Below, piece after piece: positions 26,701 to 34,447 of a stretch of 64,000 nucleotides of DNA. Both the position numbers and the translations under genes were made by a program. The notes under the pieces are model-generated. The model saw only the letters and a list, made by a program, of their open reading frames with translations, was not told where the DNA came from and did no database searches. The first letter of the stretch is position 1. Every line of letters begins with the position of its first letter. The DNA comes from Pseudomonas sp. PB101 (GTDB lineage Bacteria; Pseudomonadota; Gammaproteobacteria; Pseudomonadales; Pseudomonadaceae): NCBI RefSeq assembly GCF_009764265.1, contig NZ_RWIR01000060.1, positions 62,001 through 126,000 on the forward strand. Direction: 5' to 3'.

Positions 26701-26906
26701 AGCTGTTGCTCGATCACCTGGACCACGGTGTCCTGTACCGTTTGTGCCGAAGCACCCGGGTAGGTCACGGAGATGGCGATCGCGGGTGGTGCGATGCTCG
26801 GGTACTGGTTGATCGGCAACCGCAGGATCGATAGTGCCCCGACCAACATGATCACCAGGGCAATTACCCAGGCGAAAATCGGACGGTCGATAAAAAATTT
26901 CGACAT
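23742..26906 (-). CDS. ttgB: RND multidrug efflux pump, inner-membrane transporter (TtgB/EmhB/MexB type)
   Basis: This 1054-residue HAE1-type RND transporter exchanges protons for hydrophobic drugs, solvents and aromatic hydrocarbons. It has twelve membrane helices with two large periplasmic loops. The proton relay is visible as the Asp pair in GLLVDDAIVVVENVERVM (helix 4) and the Lys in KNAILIVEFAKELH (helix 10). The N-terminus MSKFFIDRPIFAWVIALVIM is typical. It lies between the adaptor gene (3-bp gap) and the channel gene (4-bp overlap). P. fluorescens strains call the system EmhABC, P. putida TtgABC. Confidence 0.96.
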   Translation of the reverse strand: MSKFFIDRPIFAWVIALVIMLVGALSILRLPINQYPSIAPPAIAISVTYPGASAQTVQDTVVQVIEQQLNGIDNLRYVSSESNSDGTMTITATFEQGTNSDTAQVQVQNKLNLATPLLPQEVQQQGIRVTKAVKNFLLVIGVVSRDGSMTKDDLSNYIVSNMQDPISRTAGVGDFQVFGSQYAMRIWLDPAKLNNYNLTPIDVKTAIAAQNVQVSSGQLGGLPALPGTQLNATIIGKTRLQTAEQFDKILLKVNKDGSQVRLKDVAEVGLGGENYSINAQFNGAPASGLAVKLATGANALDTAKALRTTIDSLKPFFPQGMEVVFPYDTTPVVTESIKGVVHTLVEAIALVFLVMFLFLQNFRATVITTMTVPVVLLGTFGILAAAGFSINTLTMFGMVLAIGLLVDDAIVVVENVERVMSEEGLSPKEATKKSMGQIQGALVGIALVLSAVLLPMAFFSGSTGVIYKQFSITIVSAMALSVLVALIFTPALCATMLKPIPKGEHGTPKRGFFGWFNRNFDRGVRGYERGVGNILQRKIPYLLAYLLIVVGMIWLFTRIPTAFLPEEDQGVLFAQVQTPAGSTAQRTQVVVDEMREFLLRPGKDGGEGDAVNSVFTVTGFNFAGRGQSSGMAFIMLRPWDERNADNNVFKVAARAQQHFFTFRDAMVFAFAPPAVLELGNATGFDVFLQDRAGIGHEKLMEARNQFLGMAAQSKILTQVRPNGLNDEPQYQLEIDDEKASALGITIADINNTLSIALGSSYVNDFIDRGRVKKVYVQGIPGSRMGPEDLQKWYVRNAQGTMVPFSAFAKGEWIYGSPKLARYNGVEAMEILGAPAPGYSTGEAMAEVEAIAKKLPAGVGISWTGLSYEERLSGSQAPALYALSLLMVFLCLAALYESWSIPIAVMLVVPLGIIGALMATSLRGLSNDVYFQVGLLTTIGLAAKNAILIVEFAKELHEQGRSLRDAAIEACRMRLRPIIMTSLAFVLGVVPLAISTGAGSGSQHAIGTGVIGGMITATVLAIFWVPLFFVTVSSIGQRKKVDQDDATETPKEAGQ

Positions 26907-26909
26907 GGT

Positions 26910-28067
26910 TTACTCCCCTTTGCCGCCAGAGGCTTTGTCAGCTGCCTGGGCGGGGGCCGGGTTCTTTACGGCTACGTTGGTCGCTTCACTGGCCTTGACT
27001 TCGATGCCAGGTTTGACGAATTGCAGACCTTCGGTAATCAGGCGATCGCCGGCCTTGAGGCCGTCTTCGATCAGCCACTGGTTACCGACGGTGCGGTTGG
27101 CCTTGAGTTGACGCAGTTCGACCTTGTTGTCCGGGCCGACGACCAGTGCGGTCGGCGAACCCTTGAGGTCGCGGGTCACGCCTTGCTGCGGGGCCAGGAT
27201 CGCCGCGCTGTTCACACCGGCCAGCAACTTGGCGTGCACGAACATGCCAGGCAGAAGGGTGTGGTCAGGGTTGGGGAAAATGGCGCGCAGGGTGACGGAA
27301 CCGGTGGTCTGGTCAACCGAGATTTCCGAGAACTCCAGCTTGCCGTCCAGCTTGTACTCGCTGCCGTCTTCGAGGGTCAGCTTGACCGAAGCGGCGTTGT
27401 CACCGGCCTTTTGCAGGCGACCGCTTTCCAGCTCACGACGCAGTTGCAACAGCTCGACCGAGGACTGCGTCACGTCGACGTAGATCGGGTCGATCTGCTG
27501 GATCACCGCCATCGCATCGACCTGGGCATTGCTGACCAGCGCGCCTTCGGTCACCGAGGAGCGGCCGATGCGGCCGGTCAGCGGGGCATAGACCTTGGTG
27601 TAGCGCACGTTGATCTGGGCAGATTGCAGCGCGGCTTCCGATTGCAGGCGGTTGGCGACTGCGGTGTCGTATTCCTGACGGCTTACAGCCTGCTCGTCGA
27701 CCAATTGCTTGTAGCGGTCGGAAATCGACTTGGTCGAACGCAGGTTGGCTTCGGCGCTTTTCAAGGTCGCGTCATAGACCGACGGATCGATCTGATACAG
27801 CTGCTGGCCGGCCTTGACGTCGCTGCCTTCCTTGAACAGGCGCTTGAGAATGATGCCGTTGACCTGCGGGCGGACTTCGGCGATGCGGAACGCACTGGTA
27901 CGGCCGGGCAGATCGGAGGTCAGGGTGAAAGCTTGCGGTTGCAGAGTCACGACGCCGACCTGAGGGGGTGGGGCGACCGGTGCTGCCTCTTCCTTTTTGC
28001 ATCCGCTGAGTAGCGATGCCAGGGCGACGGCGGCGACCAGAGCGGTAACAGCTGGCTTGAATTGCAT
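26910..28067 (-). CDS. ttgA: RND efflux membrane-fusion lipoprotein (TtgA/EmhA/MexA type)
   Basis: This 385-residue periplasmic adaptor joins pump and channel. Lipobox LLSGC places the modified cysteine at residue 23. Lipoyl half-domains surround a helical hairpin (YDATLKSAEANLRSTKSISDR region). The beta-barrel and C-terminal membrane-proximal domain follow, ending in a Lys/Ala-rich tail. It is the first gene of the operon, with its start about 90 bp from the TtgR operator. Divergent to ttgR. Confidence 0.94.
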   Translation of the reverse strand: MQFKPAVTALVAAVALASLLSGCKKEEAAPVAPPPQVGVVTLQPQAFTLTSDLPGRTSAFRIAEVRPQVNGIILKRLFKEGSDVKAGQQLYQIDPSVYDATLKSAEANLRSTKSISDRYKQLVDEQAVSRQEYDTAVANRLQSEAALQSAQINVRYTKVYAPLTGRIGRSSVTEGALVSNAQVDAMAVIQQIDPIYVDVTQSSVELLQLRRELESGRLQKAGDNAASVKLTLEDGSEYKLDGKLEFSEISVDQTTGSVTLRAIFPNPDHTLLPGMFVHAKLLAGVNSAAILAPQQGVTRDLKGSPTALVVGPDNKVELRQLKANRTVGNQWLIEDGLKAGDRLITEGLQFVKPGIEVKASEATNVAVKNPAPAQAADKASGGKGE

Positions 28068-28155
28068 GAAAATCCTCGGGTCAGGCGCGCAAGGAGCGCA
28101 CCGGAAAGGTGGAAGGTTGAAATTTGTTTACCGAGTGGATAAGTAGCTTGCTAAG

Positions 28156-28190
28156 GAATATACTTACGTACATGGTTGTTTGTAAAGACC
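28156..28190. promoter_or_regulatory. TtgR/EmhR operator between ttgA and ttgR
   Basis: Read leftward, TTTACAAACAACCATG is followed by TAAGTATATTCC. It agrees closely with the TtgR operator I recall from P. putida, which overlaps both divergent promoters. A repressor dimer here would control the pump and its own gene. Confidence 0.8.
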
Positions 28191-28332
28191 CAGGCTGCGT
28201 ATCACCGTCGTTACACAAGACGTTGAAAGGTAGAAATTGTAGGCCGGGGACGAACCCCCAGAACGTTCGCCCCACTTTTATTCAGCTGATATTCAGACAT
28301 CGCTGAAGCACCCTGATTGAGGTTGTACTGCC

Positions 28333-28965
28333 ATGGTCCGTCGTACCAAAGAGGAAGCTCAGGAAACCCGCGCGCAAATTCTCGTGGCGGCCGAAAAGGC
28401 CTTTTACGAGCGAGGCGTGGCGCGCACGACCCTGGCGGACATCGCGACCCTGGCCGGCGTCACTCGCGGGGCCATTTACTGGCATTTCAGCAACAAGGCG
28501 GATCTGGTGCAGGCCATGCTCGACACCCTGCATGAGCCGCTGGAAGAAATGGCCAAGGCCAGCGAGAGCGAAGACGAACTCGATCCTCTGGGCTGCATGC
28601 GCAAACTGCTGATTCATTTGTTTCATCAGATTGCGCTGGACCCGAAAACCCGACGCATCAATGAGATTCTTTTTCATAAGTGCGAATTCACCGATGAAAT
28701 GTGCGACCTGCGCCAGCAACGGGTGTCAGCCAGCCTCGAATGCAATCTGCGGATCGGCCTGGCGCTGAGTAATGCGGTGAATCGTGGCCAATTGCCGGAA
28801 AACCTAGACACCGCCCGCGCTGCGATCAGCCTGCATGCTTATATCGATGGCATCCTGTACCAGTGGTTGCTGGCCCCCGACAGCTTTGAGTTACACACCG
28901 AAGCCGCGCGTTGGGTCGATACAGGGCTGGACATGCTGCGCTTGAGCCCCAGCCTGCGCAAATAA
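28333..28965 (+). CDS. ttgR: TetR-family repressor of the RND pump (TtgR/EmhR)
   Basis: This 210-residue TetR protein represses the divergent pump and is released by drugs and aromatic compounds. The N-terminal helix-turn-helix is TLADIATLAGVTRGAIYWHF (residues about 33-52), nearly invariant in the AcrR/TtgR group, and the protein starts MVRRTKEEAQETRAQIL. The C-terminal domain is all-helical and ligand-binding. The start at 28333 lies about 145 bp from the operator. No clear terminator follows; the 3' gap holds a REP pair. Confidence 0.93.
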   Translation: MVRRTKEEAQETRAQILVAAEKAFYERGVARTTLADIATLAGVTRGAIYWHFSNKADLVQAMLDTLHEPLEEMAKASESEDELDPLGCMRKLLIHLFHQIALDPKTRRINEILFHKCEFTDEMCDLRQQRVSASLECNLRIGLALSNAVNRGQLPENLDTARAAISLHAYIDGILYQWLLAPDSFELHTEAARWVDTGLDMLRLSPSLRK

Positions 28966-29150
28966 AGCAAAATGCGTAATCGGCGTCTTGTGTGTCAACC
29001 GTTGAAGCCGAAGATGAACAGTTCTTCACGCGTCCTTCGACAATGGGGTGCTTTTATATACTTACAGTCGGCAGGTTGACAGGTAGCAAGCTCAGTAATT
29101 TGTAGGGATTTTGTGTCGAGTCTGTGAGCATCTGCCGATAATCGCACCCC

Positions 29151-29242
29151 CTGTGGGAGCGAGCTTGCTCGCGATAGCGGTGTGTCAGTCGACGTCTTCG
29201 TTGATGGTTACGCCGCCATCGCGAGCAAGCTCGCTCCCACAG
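29151..29242. repeat. REP inverted pair
   Basis: Arms of the GTGGGAGCGAGCTTGCTCGC subtype at 29151-29174 and 29218-29242. Confidence 0.85.
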
Positions 29243-29269
29243 TAGATGGTGTTAATCCGCCAGATAACA

Positions 29270-29301
29270 AAAAGCCCCGGCTCTTTCGAGTCGGGGCTTT
29301 T
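29270..29301 (-). terminator. Terminator of the arsR-MFS-xenB operon
   Basis: AAAAGCCCCG and CGGGGCTTTT flank an 11-nt loop 20 bp after the xenB stop. The symmetry lets it act on both strands. Confidence 0.85.
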
Positions 29302-29320
29302 GCGTTTCAATGGCAGCGGC

Positions 29321-30370
29321 TTACAGCGTCGGGTAGTCGATGTAGCCGACCGGGCCCTTGGCGTAGAACAGTTCCGGACGCGCTTCGTTCAGCGGCGCAT
29401 CGGCTTTCAAGCGGGCCGGCAAGTCCGGGTTGGCAATGAACGGCACGCCAAAGGCGACCGCATCGGCCTTGCCGCTGGCCAGCCAGGCATTGGCGCTGTC
29501 CTTGGTGAAGCGCTCGTTGGCGATGTAAGGGCCGCCGAAGGCTTCCTTGAGCTGTGGGCCGAGGCTGTCCGCACCTTCTTTCTCGCGGGAGCAGATGAAG
29601 GCGATGCCACGCTTGCCCAGTTCACGAGCCACGTAGGTGAAGGTTTCAGTCAGGTTGTCATCGCCCATGTCATGGGAATCGGCGCGTGGTGCCAGGTGCA
29701 CACCGACGCGGCCGGCGCCCCAGATTTCGATGGCGGCGTCAGTCACTTCCAACAGCAGGCGGGCACGGTTTTCCAGGGAACCGCCGTAGTTGTCGGTGCG
29801 CTGGTTGGTGCTGCTTTGCAGGAACTGGTCGAGCAGGTAGCCGTTGGCGCCGTGGATTTCCACGCCGTCGAAGCCGGCGGCCTTGGCGTTCTCGGCACCG
29901 ACGCGGTAAGCGTCGACGATGTCGGCGATTTCAGCGGTTTCCAGGGCGCGCGGCGTTGGGTAGTCGGCCATCGGGCGCACCAGGCTGACGTGGCCCTTTG
30001 GCTGTATGGCGCTCGGCGCGACCGGGGCATCACCGTTCAGGTACGACGGGTGCGACACCCGGCCCACGTGCCACAGTTGCAGGAAGATCTTGCCGCCCGC
30101 GCCATGGACCGCCTTGGTCACGTTGGACCAGCCACGTACCTGGTCGTTGGACCAGATGCCCGGGGTGTCCGGGTAGCCGACGCCCATCGGGGTGACCGAA
30201 GTGGCTTCGCTGAGGATCAGGCCGGCGGAGGCGCGCTGCACGTAGTACTCGGCCATCAGCGCGTTCGGCACTCGGCCTTCGTCGGCGCGGCAGCGGGTCA
30301 GCGGCGCCATGATGATGCGGTTGGCCAACTCGAGGTCGCCCAGTTTGATCGGATCGAAAATAGTCGTCAT
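29321..30370 (-). CDS. xenB: Old-yellow-enzyme alkene/nitro reductase (XenB-like)
   Basis: This FMN enzyme reduces activated alkenes, nitroesters and similar electrophiles with NAD(P)H. The 349 residues equal the length I recall for P. fluorescens XenB. Seen motifs: MAPLTRCRADEGRVPN at the N-terminus, HGANGYLLDQFLQ carrying the substrate-binding His and Asn, TDNYGGSLENRARLLLEV, and VAFGVPFIANPDLP near the C-terminus. It is the last gene of a leftward operon, 30 bp after an MFS exporter and behind an ArsR regulator. This suggests a response to a toxic electrophile that is both exported and reduced. Confidence 0.9.
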   Translation of the reverse strand: MTTIFDPIKLGDLELANRIIMAPLTRCRADEGRVPNALMAEYYVQRASAGLILSEATSVTPMGVGYPDTPGIWSNDQVRGWSNVTKAVHGAGGKIFLQLWHVGRVSHPSYLNGDAPVAPSAIQPKGHVSLVRPMADYPTPRALETAEIADIVDAYRVGAENAKAAGFDGVEIHGANGYLLDQFLQSSTNQRTDNYGGSLENRARLLLEVTDAAIEIWGAGRVGVHLAPRADSHDMGDDNLTETFTYVARELGKRGIAFICSREKEGADSLGPQLKEAFGGPYIANERFTKDSANAWLASGKADAVAFGVPFIANPDLPARLKADAPLNEARPELFYAKGPVGYIDYPTL

Positions 30371-30400
30371 CTAATACAACCCTCGTGAGGTAATGGTGAA

Positions 30401-31567
30401 TCAGTGGGTAGCAGGTGCCAGATCGGGATTGCCGCTCTGACGGAAAGTGATCAGGGTGACCAGCAGGGCGAGTACTGCCAGTGCGGCTGCGGCGAGCGGC
30501 ACGCTGGTCAAGCCGAAGCCGTGGGCGATCACACTGCCGCCGACCCAGGCACCCAAGGCGTTGCCGACGTTGAATGCGCCGATGTTCAGGGTCGACACCA
30601 GGTTCGGTGCGGCCTTGCCGAAGGTCACTACGTTCACTTGCAGCGCCGGTACGGCGGCAAAACACGCGGTGGCCCAGAGGAACAGGGTGATTTCGGTCGG
30701 GATCAGCGCGACGCTGGTCCAGGTCAGCACGGTGGACACCACGGCCATGGTGACGAACACGCCGATCAGGGTCGCGGCCATGCCTTTGTCAGCCAGCTTG
30801 CCGCCGATGATGTTGCCCACCGTCAGGCCCAGGCCGATCAGCATCAGGGTCCAGGTCACGCCACGGGGCGAGACGCCGGTGACTTCGCCGAGCAGCGGCG
30901 CAACGTAGGTGAACAGGGTGAACACCGAGGCGGCGAACAGCGCGGTCATGCTCAGGGACAGCCAGATGCCGGCGCCCTTGAGTGCGGCCAGTTCGGCGCG
31001 CATGTCGAGTTTTTCTTCATCACGCTGTGCCGGCAGGAAGCGGATCAGACCGATCAGGGCGATCACACCAATCACGGTCACGGCCCAGAAGGTCGAGCGC
31101 CAGCCGGCTTCCTGACCGAGGGCGGTGCCCAACGGCACGCCGAGGACGTTGGCCAGGGTCAGGCCGGTGAACATCAGGGCCACGGCCGAAGCGCGTTTGT
31201 TCGCAGGCACCAGGCCGGCGGCTACCACTGAACCGATGCCGAAGAAGGCGCCATGGCACAGGGCGGTGACCACACGGGCAAACATCAGCACGTTGTAGTC
31301 GCCGGCCACTGCGCAGAGCAGGTTGCCGATAATGAAGATGCCCATCAGCGCCACCAGGGCTGCCTTGCGCGGCAGTCTGGCCGTGGCCAGCGCCATGAAC
31401 GGCGCACCGATGGCCACGCCCAGGGCGTAACCGGTCACCAGCCAGCCGGCACCGGGAATCGACACACCGAGGTCGGCTGCCACGTTGGGCAGCAGGCCCA
31501 TGATGACGAACTCGGTGGTGCCGATGGCGAAGGCGCTCAAGGCGAGGATGAGTAGCGAGAGGGGCAT
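30401..31567 (-). CDS. MFS exporter, DHA1/AraJ-like
   Basis: This 388-residue protein has twelve hydrophobic helices and an N-terminus LSAFAIGTTEFVIMGLLPNVAADLGVSIP, typical of AraJ/PbuE-type drug:H+ antiporters. Such proteins export sugars, purines or toxic compounds; the substrate cannot be told here. It lies 20 bp after the ArsR-type gene and 30 bp before xenB, all leftward, so it most likely exports the compound sensed by the regulator or handled by XenB. Confidence 0.85.
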   Translation of the reverse strand: MPLSLLILALSAFAIGTTEFVIMGLLPNVAADLGVSIPGAGWLVTGYALGVAIGAPFMALATARLPRKAALVALMGIFIIGNLLCAVAGDYNVLMFARVVTALCHGAFFGIGSVVAAGLVPANKRASAVALMFTGLTLANVLGVPLGTALGQEAGWRSTFWAVTVIGVIALIGLIRFLPAQRDEEKLDMRAELAALKGAGIWLSLSMTALFAASVFTLFTYVAPLLGEVTGVSPRGVTWTLMLIGLGLTVGNIIGGKLADKGMAATLIGVFVTMAVVSTVLTWTSVALIPTEITLFLWATACFAAVPALQVNVVTFGKAAPNLVSTLNIGAFNVGNALGAWVGGSVIAHGFGLTSVPLAAAALAVLALLVTLITFRQSGNPDLAPATH

Positions 31568-31587
31568 TATCTAATTCCTTTTCGGCT

Positions 31588-31890
31588 TCAGAGCTCTTGG
31601 CTGAAGGTCTTGAGGAATTCCTGGATGGTTTCCTCGTTGCGTTTGAAAAAGTGCCACTGGCCGACTTTGCGGCTGCTGATCAGGCCGGCGCGTTGCAGGG
31701 TCGCCAGGTGTGCGGACACCGTGGACTGCGACAGGCCGCAACGTTGATCGATCTGCCCGGCGCAAACGCCGTGCTCGTTGCTGTGGGACTGGTCGGGAAA
31801 TTCGACGGTCGGGTCCTTGAGCCAGTGCAGGATTTCTCGCCGTACCGGGTGTGCCAGGGCTTTTATTATTTCGTCGAGGTTGATGGTCAT
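31588..31890 (-). CDS. ArsR-type winged-helix repressor
   Basis: This 100-residue ArsR/SmtB-family protein has a recognition helix in LSQSTVSAHLATLQRAGLI (about residues 53-71) and a wing SSRKVGQWHFF. Two cysteines (Cys43 and Cys50 in the GVCAGQIDQRCGL stretch) sit just before the recognition helix. They could sense electrophiles or metals, though this is inference. It heads the operon with the MFS exporter and xenB. The 170-bp upstream gap carries three repeats of a TATATCGCG-like motif, probably its operators. Confidence 0.87.
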   Translation of the reverse strand: MTINLDEIIKALAHPVRREILHWLKDPTVEFPDQSHSNEHGVCAGQIDQRCGLSQSTVSAHLATLQRAGLISSRKVGQWHFFKRNEETIQEFLKTFSQEL

Positions 31891-31916
31891 GATGTGGGCT
31901 CGTGATGTTTAAAACG

Positions 31917-32013
31917 CTATATCGCGATGAGGCGAACTTTAAATCGGTATTTCGCGATATACAAATATGATTTGGCTCTGAGCCGCTCACATTTCGGTAT
32001 ATCGAGTTATAAC
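31917..32013. promoter_or_regulatory. Three repeated operator-like motifs before the arsR gene
   Basis: TATATCGCG (31919-31927), TATTTCGCG within the near-palindrome GTATTTCGCGATATAC (31947-31962), and TATATCGAG followed by GTTATAAC (31998-32013). They lie between the leftward regulator gene and the rightward acpH gene. Autoregulation by the ArsR protein is the simplest reading. Confidence 0.55.
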
Positions 32014-32060
32014 GATACGTTGAGTGTAACAAGACAAGGGGGCAGTGCTAAGCTGCGCCC

Positions 32061-32639
32061 ATGAACTATCTCGCACATCTTCACCTCGGTGGCCAGCGTC
32101 CCGGCCAATTGCTCGGCAGCCTGTATGGCGATTTCGTCAAGGGACGCCTGCAAGGGCAGTTCGCTCCGGAAATCGAGGGGGCTATCCAGTTGCACCGCAG
32201 CATCGACGTGTTCACCGATCGCCATCCGCTGGTGGATGTCGCGCTGTCGCGTTTCTCCCTGACCCGTCGGCGCTACGCGGGGATCGTCCTCGACGTGTTT
32301 TTCGACCATTGCCTGGCTCGGGACTGGGCGCTGTATGCCGACCGGCCTCTGGCGTTGTTCACCTCGGACGTCTATCGGGCATTGTCCAGCGAACGGCAAC
32401 TGCCGGAGCGGCTGGCGAAGATCGCGCCGCACATGGTGGCCAATGACTGGTTGGGGTCGTATCAGCAGTTCGAAGTGCTGGAGCAGGTGTTGCGCGGGAT
32501 CTCGCGGCGCCTGACCCGACCGGAAGAGCTGGCGGCGGCGATGCAGGAGTTGCGCCGGTTGTATGAACCGTTGAGCGAGGACTTTCGGTTGTTCTATCCG
32601 CAGCTACAGGATTTTGCCCGGAACTATCCAACACCATAA
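32061..32639 (+). CDS. acpH: Acyl carrier protein phosphodiesterase (AcpH/DUF479)
   Basis: AcpH removes the phosphopantetheine arm from holo-acyl carrier protein. The 192-residue protein opens MNYLAHLHLGGQRPGQLLGSLYGDFVKG, the usual start of the family. It continues with the metal-site-like IQLHRSIDVFTDRHP and YAGIVLDVFFDHCLARDW segments, giving the Asp/His pattern of the HD-type fold. It is a single rightward gene, followed by a REP pair. No strong ribosome site is visible before the ATG. Confidence 0.88.
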   Translation: MNYLAHLHLGGQRPGQLLGSLYGDFVKGRLQGQFAPEIEGAIQLHRSIDVFTDRHPLVDVALSRFSLTRRRYAGIVLDVFFDHCLARDWALYADRPLALFTSDVYRALSSERQLPERLAKIAPHMVANDWLGSYQQFEVLEQVLRGISRRLTRPEELAAAMQELRRLYEPLSEDFRLFYPQLQDFARNYPTP

Positions 32640-32643
32640 GTCA

Positions 32644-32735
32644 CTGTGGGAGCGGGCTTGCCCGCGATTGCGGTAATTCATTCAACATCACAGTTGAATG
32701 CTAAGCCGCCATCGCGGGCAAGCCCGCTCCCACAG
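32644..32735. repeat. REP inverted pair
   Basis: Perfect 25-bp arms of the GTGGGAGCGGGCTTGCCCGC subtype at 32644-32668 and 32711-32735, between convergent acpH and olsA. Confidence 0.85.
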
Positions 32736-32745
32736 GGATGTGTGT

Positions 32746-33537
32746 TTACGCAGCAATTGCGGGGCGCATTGGAACTTGCTGTTTTTCCGGAATCGCCCCG
32801 AATAACACCTTCTGCACCGCCTGCTGCGCCTCGAACGCCAATGCCGCGCGTTCCCGACCTTCGCAAGCGATCGGCTTGAGCAGATGAATCTCCACGCCGC
32901 CACGGTCGTTGCCGAACAGGCGCATCAGGTGCGAGAGCAGATCATCGTCGCCAATGAATGGCGCCAGTGCGCAAGGCCTGCCGTCACGCACGTAACGAAT
33001 CGCCACCGGCTGCATCGCCACTTCGGAATCGATGGCGGCGGACAACAGGCGGCCATGGAACGTACGCAGCGAACGGCCATCGGTGGTGGTGCCTTCCGGG
33101 AACATCAGCAGTGGGTGTGCCTGTTCCAGATGACGGGTCATCTGCTTGCGGATCAACTGGCTGTCACCCGAGCCACGACGGATGAACAGGCTGCCGGCCT
33201 TGGCCGCCAACCAACCGGCCACAGGCCAGGTGCGCACTTCGGCCTTGGACAGGAACGACAGCGGCGTGAGCATGCCCAGCAGCGGGATGTCGGTCCAGGA
33301 CACGTGGTTGCTGACCCAGAGCATCGGCGCCTTCGGCAACTCGCCGTGGACGGTCACGTCGAAGGGTAGGGCGTTGCTCAGGCGGGCCATGAAAAAACGC
33401 GACCAGCGCTGCCGGCGCGCCATCGAATGGGCCAGTCCCAGGCGCTCGAACACCCCGAACACACTGGCCATGCCCAGCCCCAGCGTCACCACCAGCAGCA
33501 CTCGCGCGACTCGCGCGTACACGCGCAACCGGCTCAT
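32746..33537 (-). CDS. olsA: Lyso-ornithine-lipid O-acyltransferase (OlsA/PlsC family)
   Basis: This enzyme adds the second acyl chain to lyso-ornithine lipid; related proteins acylate lysophosphatidate. The true start is the ATG at 33537, overlapping the olsB stop by one base, which gives 263 residues. Acyltransferase motifs: NHVSWTD with His78 and Asp83, and FPEGTTTDG at 146 onward. One N-terminal membrane helix is present. The pairing with OlsB argues for OlsA over a plain PlsC. Confidence 0.87.
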   Translation of the reverse strand: MSRLRVYARVARVLLVVTLGLGMASVFGVFERLGLAHSMARRQRWSRFFMARLSNALPFDVTVHGELPKAPMLWVSNHVSWTDIPLLGMLTPLSFLSKAEVRTWPVAGWLAAKAGSLFIRRGSGDSQLIRKQMTRHLEQAHPLLMFPEGTTTDGRSLRTFHGRLLSAAIDSEVAMQPVAIRYVRDGRPCALAPFIGDDDLLSHLMRLFGNDRGGVEIHLLKPIACEGRERAALAFEAQQAVQKVLFGAIPEKQQVPMRPAIAA

Positions 33538-34292
33538 TACACCGCCGCCTTGAAGTGTTTGGCGTAGCGCGGGCAGAGTTCGTCGCGCTTGAGCAGGATG
33601 AACACGTCGGCGACCTGGAAGTCTTCGTCCCAGCAAGGCTCGCCGCAAATCTTCGCGCCCAGGCGCATGTAGGCCTTGAGCAGCGGTGGCATTTCGGCAA
33701 TCACGTTCGACGGGATGTCCAGGCTCGGCAGCGGTTTTTTCGGCTCGGCGCGCAGGTGTTCGGTGCACAGGTAGCGCTCGCGCAGACGCTGCATGATCGC
33801 GTGGGCCTGCACGCCGCCATCCTGCATCGGAATGCTCGCGCAACCCATCAGGTAGCTGTAGCCACCCTGGTTCAGGACTTCCGCCAGTTCGCCCCAGAGC
33901 ACAGCGATGGTGCCGCCGTTACGGTAGGCCGGGTCGACGCAGGTGCGACCGATTTCCAGGATCGGGCCTTGCAGGTGCACCAGGCCGTGGAGGCTGAATT
34001 CTTCTTCGCTGTAGAACCTGCCCAGGCTGCTGGCCGCCGTGTGGTCGAGCAAACGGGTGGTCGCCACCAGACGCCCGGTGTTCAGGTCACGCACGCCGAT
34101 GTGAGCGCAGTGAACGTCGTAGTCATCCATGTCCAGACCCAGCTCGGCACCCTTGAGTTTGGCGTTGAATTCGCCGCTGAACACGTTGAAGCGCAAGGCC
34201 TGGGCTTCCTGCAAAGCCTCGGCACCCACCAGGCGTTCGGCTTGCAGGCGGCGTTCGTTGCCGGTGTCGCTGATGCGGGCGATCTGAGTCAT
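33537..34292 (-). CDS. olsB: Ornithine N-alpha acyltransferase OlsB
   Basis: OlsB transfers a 3-hydroxyacyl group from acyl carrier protein to ornithine, the first step in ornithine-lipid synthesis (phosphate-free membrane lipids). The 251-residue protein has a GNAT-like acyltransferase fold with LRFNVFSGEFNAKLKG near residue 30. GPILEIGRTCVDPAYRNGGT and GYSYLMGCASIPMQDGG follow further on. The start is the ATG at 34292. It is coupled to olsA by a one-base overlap. In many bacteria the pair is induced by phosphate shortage; I could not identify a convincing Pho box upstream. Confidence 0.9.
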   Translation of the reverse strand: MTQIARISDTGNERRLQAERLVGAEALQEAQALRFNVFSGEFNAKLKGAELGLDMDDYDVHCAHIGVRDLNTGRLVATTRLLDHTAASSLGRFYSEEEFSLHGLVHLQGPILEIGRTCVDPAYRNGGTIAVLWGELAEVLNQGGYSYLMGCASIPMQDGGVQAHAIMQRLRERYLCTEHLRAEPKKPLPSLDIPSNVIAEMPPLLKAYMRLGAKICGEPCWDEDFQVADVFILLKRDELCPRYAKHFKAAV

Positions 34293-34447
34293 GACGAATC
34301 TCCGTGCGGGCTGCTCACCCGTCTTTGGGCTACAGCGAATCGACTTTCTTTGTCTAGCCGTGTTGTGCAAAGTCAGGCTATGTAGCCCCGGTGTCATCGC
34401 CATTAAGCTTTGGTGATGCTTATATGACAGCCCACAAGGAGCCTCTT

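Larger units (their letters stand above)
28966..29320. other. 355-bp intergenic region after ttgR
   Basis: No gene is seen. At 29055-29065 the sequence TATATACTTAC repeats part of the TtgR operator half (ATATACTTAC at 28159-28168), but no second half is evident. The rest is a REP pair (29151-29242) and the leftward xenB terminator. Confidence 0.5.

Noticed and set aside
29133..29147. CGATAATCGCAC core in the gap after ttgR
   Set aside because: Only 12 of 15 positions match and no gene starts nearby, since both neighbours are convergent.
32746..33843. 365-codon version of olsA
   Set aside because: The extra N-terminus is out-of-frame olsB sequence; the start at 33537 overlaps the olsB stop by one base and gives the normal family length.
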